From: a virus
Direction: 5' to 3' (one strand)
DNA: 30,746 nucleotides
IMG/VR virus record: IMGVR_UViG_3300029448_000085
Span: 1 to 30,746 of that record
Shown here: piece by piece, positions 25,352 to 30,746 of the stretch
Position numbering within the stretch: position 1 is the stretch's first letter
Layout of the letters: each line of letters begins with the position of its first letter
The notes under the pieces: model-generated
Told to the model about the DNA's origin: nothing
The model's database searches: none
What the model saw: the letters and a program-made list of their open reading frames with translations, nothing else
Made by a program: the position numbers and the translations under genes

Positions 25352-25979
25352 TTGGACAAGTAATGATATAACAATTAAAGGTAATGCAGAACAACTTAAT
25401 GAGCTGCTTAGCGTAATACAAAATAATGACGAAACAATATCGTTAATAAATATTAATCCAATTCCAGAAATATTTTCTGGTTTACACTCAGGTAGTAGAG
25501 AGATTAATAATAAAAGATATTCATTATGGCTTGAACCAGAAGGTAAAGAACCTATTGGTTTAGATGAAAATGAAGTATCTAAAATTATGAAACTTACAGG
25601 TGCTACAGATAGTATTGATTGGCAATACAAAAATTGGGGTACAAAATGGGGAGATTGCGATACACACTTAGTTAAGAAACAAAAATATGAATTACATATA
25701 TATTTTGAAAGTGCGTGGGGAGAACCATTTATATTATTAGATGATATTGCTAATAAATATGACGTTAGTATAAAGAATGTATGGTGTGTTGAGTTTGAAC
25801 ATGAACATACAATTAGTAAATATCCTTTAAGTAAATTAGATAGAATGCAAATTGATAATACTTATGCTAATTCATTAGACCAACAAAAATTACAAATCGA
25901 ACAAATGTTCGATAAAAATGAAGTAGAAATAAAAACAGGTTCATTTGATGATTTCTTTAATAAATCTGAGGAAGAATAA
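25344..25979 (+). CDS. Api92-like protein (DUF1281-type ferredoxin-like domain)
   Basis: A 211-aa protein with the hallmark start MPNWTSNDITIKGNAEQL and, at ~85-130, the WGTKWGDCDTHL and HIYFESAWGEPFILLDDIAN segments. The pattern 'MPNW.N.l.i.G ... WGTKW.. ... f.tAW.pP' is that of Api92-like proteins found in phages and plasmids. Their structure is ferredoxin-like but the function is not settled. Here the usual AWxPP is AWGEPF. The C-terminus is acidic and ends Glu-Glu-Glu, whose codons provide a purine-rich ribosome site for the next gene (TAATG overlap). Confidence 0.8.
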   Translation: MPNWTSNDITIKGNAEQLNELLSVIQNNDETISLININPIPEIFSGLHSGSREINNKRYSLWLEPEGKEPIGLDENEVSKIMKLTGATDSIDWQYKNWGTKWGDCDTHLVKKQKYELHIYFESAWGEPFILLDDIANKYDVSIKNVWCVEFEHEHTISKYPLSKLDRMQIDNTYANSLDQQKLQIEQMFDKNEVEIKTGSFDDFFNKSEEE

Positions 25980-26134
25980 TGGCTACTTTATGGATTAGTT
26001 TTAATTTTGAAGTACCTTTTGATATTGATGACCAAGAAAAATTACACGAAGATGTAATGGATTGGTTTCAAAATATAAGACCAGACAATTTACCTTTTTA
26101 TGAGGTAAGAAATAAATCTAAGGAGGAAGAATAA
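25979..26134 (+). CDS. Small acidic protein, 51 aa
   Basis: A 51-aa protein beginning MATLWISFNFEVPFDIDDQE, a strand-helix-strand layout with several Trp and Phe, and an acidic end (NKSKEEE). It may be a single ferredoxin-like half domain, and since it follows the Api92-like gene it could be a partner or derived fragment, though no sequence match is claimed. It is embedded in a chain of TAATG overlaps on both sides. The last codons contain AAGGAGG, the ribosome site of the next gene. Confidence 0.65.
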   Translation: MATLWISFNFEVPFDIDDQEKLHEDVMDWFQNIRPDNLPFYEVRNKSKEEE

Positions 26135-26244
26135 TGTGTGCTGTAGAAGATTGTAATCTTGAAGGCGTCGCTTTCAAAGATTTTGGTAAACGTGAAGATA
26201 CTAAAACTGTTTATGAATGGGTTTGTAAATATCATGAGTTGTAA
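26134..26244 (+). CDS. Micro-protein with C2-CH zinc-like motif, 36 aa
   Basis: A 36-aa protein, MCAVEDCNLEGVAFKDFGKR, then VYEWVCKYHEL. C2 and C7, with C31 and H34 twenty-four residues later, fit a minimal zinc-binding fold. AAGGAGG lies seven bases before the ATG, which shares its A with the preceding stop. The strong ribosome site and two-sided overlap make translation likely despite the tiny size. Function unknown; single-zinc micro-proteins in phages often act as inhibitors or adaptors of host enzymes, which is only a suggestion. Confidence 0.6.
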   Translation: MCAVEDCNLEGVAFKDFGKREDTKTVYEWVCKYHEL

Positions 26245-26473
26245 ATTAGGTGTATCTAGGTACGCTAAAGATGTTACAGAACAAGACGAACTAATAACTA
26301 TAGGTCATAAAAGCATACCAATTATACAAATATCACGTGCATTTGGTAAAACAACCATAACATATGGTGATGACAATAAACCTACACAAAAGGTATTTCA
26401 TAATATGGACAATGTAGTTATTAATGAAAAAATATATAAAAGTAATTTAAAGTCTCAAACAAATAGGAAGTAA
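26234..26473 (+). CDS. Uncharacterised protein, 79 aa
   Basis: A 79-aa protein beginning MSCKLGVSRYAKDVTEQDEL, followed by beta-type stretches (SIPIIQISRAFGKTTITYGD) and a basic end (YKSNLKSQTNRK). The start at 26234 overlaps the stop of the 36-aa gene by 11 bases; a longer frame from 26159 would run deep into that gene and has no ribosome site, so it is not used. No family recognised. No clear Shine-Dalgarno precedes it, so reinitiation after the micro-protein is the probable mode of translation. Confidence 0.55.
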   Translation: MSCKLGVSRYAKDVTEQDELITIGHKSIPIIQISRAFGKTTITYGDDNKPTQKVFHNMDNVVINEKIYKSNLKSQTNRK

Positions 26474-26536
26474 TTGCGGAGCAATAAAACAATGAGTGCA
26501 AAGCCTTACTAACTATGGTAAGAGGAAGGAGTTCAT

Positions 26537-26830
26537 ATGAATAATGAACTACCAATGACAGCTGAAGTTGGCATGACTTTAGCTGAACTACCAACCCCTA
26601 ATGGATTTGGGCCTAAAAGAAGGGCTGATTTCTATGATAAGGGATTTGATAGAATGATGATGAAAGCACCTAATCAATGGGTGTGTCTCAGAGTCAAAGA
26701 CATGCAATCTGGTTATTTTTGGACAATAGCTAAAAAATACAATGCTGAGTTTGGACACTTAGGCTTTGAATTTAAAGCTATGACCTTAAATGGCAAAAAA
26801 ACTATGTGGGGTAGATACACCACAAGTTAA
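26537..26830 (+). CDS. Uncharacterised protein, 97 aa
   Basis: A 97-aa protein. The N-terminal 25 residues look unstructured and Pro-rich. The compact part that follows contains GPKRRADFYDKGFDRMMMKA, then NQWVCLRVKDMQSGYFWTIA, then FEFKAMTLNGKKTMWGRY. The central Trp/Tyr-rich basic strand-helix pattern may bind nucleic acid, but I recognise no named family. AAGGAG lies five bases before the ATG. The 63-base leader has a small hairpin, CTTAC/GTAAG, at about 26503-26520 and shares the CCTTACTAA word with leaders C1 and C2. Confidence 0.65.
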   Translation: MNNELPMTAEVGMTLAELPTPNGFGPKRRADFYDKGFDRMMMKAPNQWVCLRVKDMQSGYFWTIAKKYNAEFGHLGFEFKAMTLNGKKTMWGRYTTS

Positions 26831-26837
26831 TTAGGAC

Positions 26838-26892
26838 GGGCTGGTTTTTCCTTACGGGTTATTCCAGCCCTACTAATAATAGAAGAGAGGAG
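26838..26892 (+). promoter_or_regulatory. Leader hairpin C2 before a Shine-Dalgarno site
   Basis: GGGCTGG (26838-26844) pairs perfectly with CCAGCCC (26864-26870) around a 19-base loop that contains TTTCCTTACGGG. The stem is followed by TACTAATAATAGAAG and the ribosome site AGGAG 18 bases after the stem. C1 at 24522 shares loop, tail and spacing while its stem differs by compensating changes. It probably regulates translation or stability of the gene at 26898. Confidence 0.7.
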
Positions 26893-26897
26893 ATATA

Positions 26898-27107
26898 TTG
26901 TTAAATATAGATGATAAATTACAACAATTAGAAAAAGTGCAACTTATTCAAATAATTAAGTGGTCGCTTAATGATACAGAAAATGCAGCTACTAACTACA
27001 AAGGACTTGATAAAAGAGTTAAAAGTTGGTGTGCAATGTTAAACGAAGCAATCATTTATCAAATAGATAAAGCATACAATAAATTAGTTAAAGGAGAAGA
27101 ACAATGA
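26898..27107 (+). CDS. Small helical protein with TTG start, 69 aa
   Basis: A 69-aa protein read from a TTG start with AGGAG five bases upstream: MLNIDDKLQQLEKVQLIQII, then a helix with NAATNYKGLDKRVKSWCAML and a basic end. It is probably a short helical bundle. It is preceded by leader hairpin C2 and overlaps the next gene in ATGA, with AAAGGAG of that gene located in its last codons. The weak start codon and hairpin leader suggest that its level is deliberately low or regulated. Family unknown. Confidence 0.65.
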   Translation: MLNIDDKLQQLEKVQLIQIIKWSLNDTENAATNYKGLDKRVKSWCAMLNEAIIYQIDKAYNKLVKGEEQ

Positions 27108-27622
27108 GTGACATTGCTTTTAATAAAATTGATGCGCCTAATGAAGAACAACATAAATACGAAGTAATGATGTCATATCATAAAGATGATAGACATTTAC
27201 AAAACTTATCTGATTCTGAATCAAGTTTAGCTTGGGCAGAATTACATGATAATAGAATTGTTGTGTTTAAATACCATGTTATAGCTGGTTCAATTCAATC
27301 AGCTATTAATCGTGCTATTAAATTAGATGACCAACGTAAGTCAGAAACAGGTGCTACTTGGCCTAGTATATTTTCACAATGGGAAAATATGGCAGGTGAA
27401 CCATTAAATGATGATTTGTTAGAAAAAATGTATCATTTCTTACAGGAACAAGAACATTTTGAAGACTGGTTCAATGCACAACCAACTACAGTATCAGCAA
27501 TTTTATTAGATAATAAACCTATGGTACATAAAGATATGGAAAATCAATTTATAGAGAAAAATGAAACATTTATATCTGATATAGCTGATTGGGCAAATAA
27601 AGATGTAACTGAGGAGGAATAG
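27104..27622 (+). CDS. Uncharacterised acidic protein, 172 aa
   Basis: A 172-aa acidic protein. It shows a mixed N-terminal half (EVMMSYHKDDRHLQNLSDSE, then RIVVFKYHVIAGSIQSAINR) and a helical, Trp-containing C-terminal half (MYHFLQEQEHFEDWFNAQPT). No catalytic motif is seen. It starts in an ATGA overlap and ends with Glu-Glu-Glu codons that contain GAGGAGG, the ribosome site of the next gene. It belongs to the coupled run of five genes that ends with the HExxH-VWA gene, so it could be an accessory factor of that system, but this is position only. Confidence 0.6.
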   Translation: MSDIAFNKIDAPNEEQHKYEVMMSYHKDDRHLQNLSDSESSLAWAELHDNRIVVFKYHVIAGSIQSAINRAIKLDDQRKSETGATWPSIFSQWENMAGEPLNDDLLEKMYHFLQEQEHFEDWFNAQPTTVSAILLDNKPMVHKDMENQFIEKNETFISDIADWANKDVTEEE

Positions 27623-27927
27623 TGAGTATTGTTAACAACAATATCTCAAGAGAGGAACCACCTGCAGCTGGTTTAAGTAGAAGCGGTAAACAACCAACAT
27701 TACTTACAGATGACAAAGTCGAGACATTGTTATCTACACCAGAAGTATGGTATTTAATAGCAGAAACTGATACTTGGATATCAGGTGTTAAAAAGAATAT
27801 TGAAAGTATGAAACAAGTAAATATTAAACACCTAATAAACAAAGGTAAGTTTGAAATTAAACAACGTAAAAAGAAAAATGGAAATATAGGTATATATTGT
27901 AGATATATGCCTCATAAACCATTTTAA
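27622..27927 (+). CDS. Uncharacterised basic protein with GTG start, 101 aa
   Basis: A 101-aa protein from a GTG that shares a base with the previous stop (TAGTG) behind GAGGAGG. It begins MSIVNNNISREEPPAAGLSR, and its second half is basic (IKHLINKGKFEIKQRKKKNG then IYCRYMPHKPF), with the look of a winged-helix or small nucleic-acid-binding fold: a helix at ~45-60 and a basic hairpin near the end. This is a guess from residue pattern; no family is recognised. It directly precedes the MoxR-type ATPase gene. Confidence 0.6.
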   Translation: MSIVNNNISREEPPAAGLSRSGKQPTLLTDDKVETLLSTPEVWYLIAETDTWISGVKKNIESMKQVNIKHLINKGKFEIKQRKKKNGNIGIYCRYMPHKPF

Positions 27928-27946
27928 ATATGAAAGGAGCAACAAC

Positions 27947-28690
27947 ATGGATTGTTGGAAATTAGTAGCTAACGCTATTGGTAATGCAGATAGAATATTG
28001 TTATATGGCCCACCAGGGACAGGTAAAACATATGCAGCTGCAACAAATAAAATAGGATATAACTTAGAGGGTGACCCTAATGTATATCAAATAACAATGA
28101 CAGAAGATACAGCAAGTGCAAACTTAGAAGGATTTTATAAACCAAATTCTTCAGGTGGTTTCGAATGGCATGATGGTATTGCAATACAAGCTTGGCGTAC
28201 AGGTGGTAGGTTAGTAGTTAATGAGATTGACCACGCATCGCCAGACGCAATGACTTTTATGCACGCTATTATGGATGACAAACAAATTGCACAATTGACA
28301 TTAAATAATGACAATAAAGAAACTGTACGACCAAAAAGCGGTTTTACTGTTATTGCAACAACAAACTCTGAACCAGATAGTTTGCCTATGGCATTGAAAG
28401 ATAGATTTCCTGTAAAGATTATGGTTGATACTATACATCCTGCAGCATTAGAAATCTTTCCTAAGTCATGGCATAAAATTATATCTGATACATCTTTAAC
28501 AGAAGATATTGATATAAGATTATCTATTAGAAGTTGGAAAGAGTTCTTTGATTTAACAGCTAAAGGTGTAAAGAAAAAGACTGCAGCTTATTTAGTCTTT
28601 GGTACACGTGGTGAAGAACTACTTGACGCAATCATACTTGCTGATGAAGCAAATATTGATGAGTTAGGTAAGTTAAATGAAGAGGAATAA
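27947..28690 (+). CDS. MoxR-type AAA+ ATPase
   Basis: A 247-aa AAA+ protein of the AAA_5/MoxR type. Walker A is GPPGTGKT (21-28). Walker B is LVVNEID (89-95), with Asn at the usual first Asp, a change I recall in other phage and midasin-like members. Sensor 1 is ATTN (137-140), and an arginine-finger candidate is R153 in LKDRF. The lid region is short. Such ATPases form hexamers and work with VWA-domain partners to remodel proteins or insert metals (CobS/CobT, NorQ/NorD, CbbQ/CbbO). The gene immediately downstream encodes a VWA protein, overlapping by 14 bases. AAAGGAG precedes the ATG by nine bases. Confidence 0.85.
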   Translation: MDCWKLVANAIGNADRILLYGPPGTGKTYAAATNKIGYNLEGDPNVYQITMTEDTASANLEGFYKPNSSGGFEWHDGIAIQAWRTGGRLVVNEIDHASPDAMTFMHAIMDDKQIAQLTLNNDNKETVRPKSGFTVIATTNSEPDSLPMALKDRFPVKIMVDTIHPAALEIFPKSWHKIISDTSLTEDIDIRLSIRSWKEFFDLTAKGVKKKTAAYLVFGTRGEELLDAIILADEANIDELGKLNEEE

Positions 28691-30170
28691 TCACGTAAAT
28701 GCACCATTTCCAGAGATAGTATCAGGTAAACCTGATTGGAAAATCTTTGATGATGCAGATAATCCAAGAACATCTAACTTATCAAAAGAAATGCACGTTC
28801 CATTAAATAATGAATGTGAAGATTGTGGTATAAACCATTCAAAGTTAATACGTAGGCATGAACTTGCACACGTTAAATGGTCACCACAAACTATTGGTAA
28901 GTTAGGACCTGATGAAGATAGTAAATCAGTTGAAGTATGTGAAGAAGTTAGAGTTAATTACTTACTAATGTTAAAAGGATTACCACTTGATGATTGGTGT
29001 ATGTGTGAATACAAAGTAGAACTTATGATAGAAAAAGCTATATATACGTTCTCAGAGTATGAATTAATATGTATGTTATTAGCTATGATGTGGCATAATC
29101 CAGAAAAAGAAAGTTATTACTGGAATCGTGCTGCAAACAATCCAGAATATGAATTGTTTTGTCTTAGAGCTAATGAACATCTTGATGGTACAGAACTAAC
29201 AGGATTAAGAAAAGCACAAATAAAATGGTCTATAAGACAAGCTGATAATTTTTATAGACGTATTTGTCAAAATCGTAGTTCATATACTAACAACGTTAGT
29301 TATCGCAAAGTACGTAAAGTAGCTAAAGAATTACATAAATTACGTGATGAATTTAATGAAGTTCCTAAAGATGAGGAAGTTTATGAATCTTTACGTAAAG
29401 CTAAAGAAGCAGAGAAAAATAAAGCTTCTAGTAATCGTAAAGCACCTAGTACAAGTGATAATGATAGTGATGATAATGTAACATTAAGTGAATCAATGTT
29501 AGAATCTAAACAACAATTGTTAGAAATGATGAGTGGTGGAGATATACTTTATACACCTGATATTAATAATATGACAGGTAGATGGGGTTTAATGGATATC
29601 TATACACCAGAACTTAGTGTTAACCTACAAGGTAAAATCAAAGGTGGTAGAGAATATAGACCTATGGATTACGGTGTTAATCCTAAGTATATGAATAGAT
29701 GGTGTGTAGATAAGAAAGTCTTTAAACAAAGACAACGTACTTATGGTGGTACAATTCTTATTGATGCATCTGGTTCTATGCAATTTTCAGGTGATGATAT
29801 ATTAGAAATAATGCAAATGTTACCTGCTGTAAAAATTGCAATGTACAATTCTACTAACAATCGTGAAGGTTGGAACCATAATGTAGGTTCATTACGTATT
29901 GTTGGCAATAAAGGTAAAAGAGTTAATCAATTTTACTTAGATAAATATAGTGGTGGTGGCAACTTAGTTGATGGCCCAGCATTACGTTGGCTAAGTAAAC
30001 AAGCACCAAGCAGAATCTGGGTATCAGATATGTATGTATTCGGTGCTGATAATACAAGTAGTGCTAACTTATTGAAAGAGTGTAACCAGATAATGAAACA
30101 ATCTGGGATAACTAGGTTAGCTAATATAGATGATGTGAAACGTTTCGCATTACAAATTAATCAACTATAA
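28677..30170 (+). CDS. Zincin-like (HExxH) protein with C-terminal VWA domain
   Basis: A 497-aa two-part protein. The N-terminal part has HELAH at 61-65, then VCEEVRVN at ~87-94, where E89/E90 may be a third zinc ligand, in the style of the ED-x-R motif in CobT- and DUF2201-type proteins. A Lys/Ser/Asp-rich linker (~232-275) follows. The C-terminal VWA domain (~355-480) has the MIDAS DASGSM (363-368), a glycine stretch SGGGNLVDGP, and VSDMYVFG (449-456) as the second metal-loop element. MoxR-VWA pairs act as ATP-driven chaperones; the intact HExxH suggests that cleavage or metal handling is also possible. No Shine-Dalgarno is evident, so translation probably depends on the ATPase gene. Substrate unknown. 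Confidence 0.8.
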   Translation: MKRNNHVNAPFPEIVSGKPDWKIFDDADNPRTSNLSKEMHVPLNNECEDCGINHSKLIRRHELAHVKWSPQTIGKLGPDEDSKSVEVCEEVRVNYLLMLKGLPLDDWCMCEYKVELMIEKAIYTFSEYELICMLLAMMWHNPEKESYYWNRAANNPEYELFCLRANEHLDGTELTGLRKAQIKWSIRQADNFYRRICQNRSSYTNNVSYRKVRKVAKELHKLRDEFNEVPKDEEVYESLRKAKEAEKNKASSNRKAPSTSDNDSDDNVTLSESMLESKQQLLEMMSGGDILYTPDINNMTGRWGLMDIYTPELSVNLQGKIKGGREYRPMDYGVNPKYMNRWCVDKKVFKQRQRTYGGTILIDASGSMQFSGDDILEIMQMLPAVKIAMYNSTNNREGWNHNVGSLRIVGNKGKRVNQFYLDKYSGGGNLVDGPALRWLSKQAPSRIWVSDMYVFGADNTSSANLLKECNQIMKQSGITRLANIDDVKRFALQINQL

Positions 30171-30180
30171 TACAGGGTTA

Positions 30181-30245
30181 GGATGGCGTCAACACGCAAG
30201 TGTGCCTGGTCCTCCTTTCCCAGGTTAAGCGTCATCCTTTCTCTT
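30181..30245 (+). ncRNA. Three-way-junction RNA with anti-Shine-Dalgarno loop, possibly also the terminator
   Basis: P1 joins GGATGGCGT (30181-30189) to GCGTCATCC (30229-30237), with two G-T pairs. P2 is ACAC/GTGT (30192-30195 with 30200-30203) capped by a GCAA tetraloop. P3 is CCTGG/CCAGG (30205-30209 with 30220-30224) with loop TCCTCCTTTC. That loop repeats CCTCCTTTC, the 16S rRNA 3' tail that pairs with Shine-Dalgarno sites. A moderate T tract (TTTCTCTT) follows P1, so the element may terminate the operon and leave a stable 3' RNA. Confidence 0.6.
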
Positions 30246-30252
30246 ATATACC

Positions 30253-30280
30253 TTTACATTCATTTATATTTGATTATACT
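30253..30280 (+). promoter_or_regulatory. Promoter giving a nearly leaderless mRNA
   Basis: TTTACA (30253-30258) and TATACT (30275-30280) are 16 bases apart. The next ATG begins seven bases after the -10 box, where transcription is expected to start. No Shine-Dalgarno lies in front of that ATG, in line with leaderless translation. Confidence 0.6.
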
Positions 30281-30287
30281 TGCTTGT

Positions 30288-30518
30288 ATGACAGATATAA
30301 ATAAACTGTTATCTGAAGCTGAGTATGGCCTTAAAGGTAATTTTGTAGAAAATAAAATTACTGAAGAGGCTGCTGAGTTTTGGTCAGCAGTAAAAAATAG
30401 GGTTATCAATGATAAAGTAAAACTAAAACCATACACATTGTGTAGAATTTTAGAAGAAAATTACAGTATAAAAATATCAGAAACAGCTATGAATAATTAC
30501 TTAAGAAAGTTAAGTTAA
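30288..30518 (+). CDS. Small helical, possible DNA-binding protein, 76 aa
   Basis: A 76-aa protein beginning MTDINKLLSEAEYGLKGNFV. The first half is helical with EEAAEFWSAVKNRV, and the second half is basic with a helix-turn-helix-like run (KLKPYTLCRILEENYSIKIS, then ETAMNNYLRKLS). The start at 30288 is chosen because the longer frame from 30183 would run through the three-way-junction RNA and the promoter. The start of the next gene has a similar acidic helix (NIDEILAEAES), hinting at related ends. Likely a small regulator or packaging-type HTH protein; not proven. Confidence 0.65.
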   Translation: MTDINKLLSEAEYGLKGNFVENKITEEAAEFWSAVKNRVINDKVKLKPYTLCRILEENYSIKISETAMNNYLRKLS

Positions 30519-30640
30519 TGGCTAAAAAAGATATAAACATAGACGAAATATTAGCTGAAGCTGAGTCTAAACAAATACAAGACCTTAAAAAAGACTGGCG
30601 CAATTTTCATGATGCAGCAGTCTGGAGTTACTACGTTTGA
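30518..30640 (+). CDS. N-terminal part of an apparently frameshifted gene, 40 aa as read
   Basis: The frame starts in TAATG overlap with the previous stop and reads MAKKDINIDEILAEAESKQI, then ends at TGA 30640. An A6 run lies at 30587-30592. Dropping one A would continue as DLKKTGAIFMMQQSG and join the longer frame described next. The last ~12 residues read in the present frame are therefore probably not native. Cause: assembly or sequencing indel at the homopolymer, a true mutation, or slippage. Confidence 0.55.
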   Translation: MAKKDINIDEILAEAESKQIQDLKKDWRNFHDAAVWSYYV

Positions 30641-30746
30641 CAAAGCTTCAGGTCAGGTTAGAGAGTTGAGATACTGCCCTAACGAACCTTCTGCGTGGAG
30701 AGACGAGCAAAGCGACAACGCAAGGCGGCAGCCTGTCGTATTTAAC
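30609..30746 (+). CDS. Conserved phage-type protein, 5' part only, cut by window edge
   Basis: From ATG 30609 the frame stays open to the window end: MMQQSGVTTFDKASGQVREL, then RYCPNEPSAWRDEQSDNARR and QPVVFN. I recall this 'RY.P.E.S.w.DEQSDN...P..F' pattern from hypothetical proteins of T4-like and marine phages, without a defined function. GC content here (~50%) is far above the rest. It lacks a ribosome site at the ATG, so it is more likely the continuation of the gene starting at 30518 across a one-base shift. The 3' end is not in the window. Confidence 0.55.
   Translation, partial: MMQQSGVTTFDKASGQVRELRYCPNEPSAWRDEQSDNARRQPVVFN

Noticed and set aside
30183-30287. N-terminal extension of the 76-aa gene (frame from 30183)
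   Set aside because: It would code through the three-way-junction RNA and through a good promoter, and has no ribosome site.
1-30746. tRNA genes, CRISPR arrays, integrase or attachment sites
   Set aside because: No cloverleaf with a TTC-loop, no regularly spaced repeats and no recombinase motif were found by eye.

Overview
This window reads as about 31 kb of a tailed double-stranded DNA phage, most likely a short-tailed (podovirus-like) phage of a low-GC, probably marine bacterium. The gene set supports this: terminase, portal, scaffold, SU10-type capsid, a head-tail connector, a propeller-like tail protein, fibre-like proteins and a very large internal protein. The DNA is strongly AT-rich, genes are almost back to back, and the code is standard with TAA, TGA and TAG all used as stops. 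The host cannot be fixed from sequence alone; SAR11 and low-GC marine Actinobacteria are both plausible. No integrase, tRNA, CRISPR array, DNA polymerase or lysis gene is visible here.

Bases 1-22439 are one leftward (minus-strand) virion operon. In transcription order it runs: large terminase with an extra zinc/HTH N-terminus, portal, a 58-aa ORF, a short proline/glycine-rich protein, a 2016-aa giant internal-virion candidate, four further probable internal proteins, a 207-bp non-coding spacer, scaffold, major capsid protein, a terminator, then connector, tail and fibre-like genes running off the left edge. Most junctions are TAATG or ATGA overlaps, so translation is probably coupled.

Bases 22440-22932 are a divergent intergenic region with a near-consensus promoter facing left and a TATAAT box facing right.

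Bases 22933-30746 are a rightward block of about 20 mostly small genes. Recognisable members are a zinc-ribbon/SSB-like protein with a probable internal second start, a cysteine-cluster protein, an Api92-like protein, and a MoxR-type AAA+ ATPase followed by a HExxH-plus-VWA protein. This block is dense in probable cis-acting RNA: two related leaders (22851 and 23246), two covarying hairpins in front of Shine-Dalgarno sites (24522 and 26838), a Shine-Dalgarno site in a hairpin loop (23549), a candidate glutamine-riboswitch-like RNA before a 46-codon peptide gene (25117), strong terminators, and a three-way junction whose loop matches the anti-Shine-Dalgarno tail of 16S rRNA (30181). At the right edge a promoter gives a nearly leaderless small gene. 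It is followed by a gene that appears split by a frameshift at an A6 run, where GC content rises sharply.

The strongest candidates for something undescribed are the MoxR/zincin-VWA pair in a phage early region, the family of structured leaders controlling the small genes, and the anti-Shine-Dalgarno-loop RNA. Functions given for these are inferences; the motifs, stems and spacings are read directly from the sequence.
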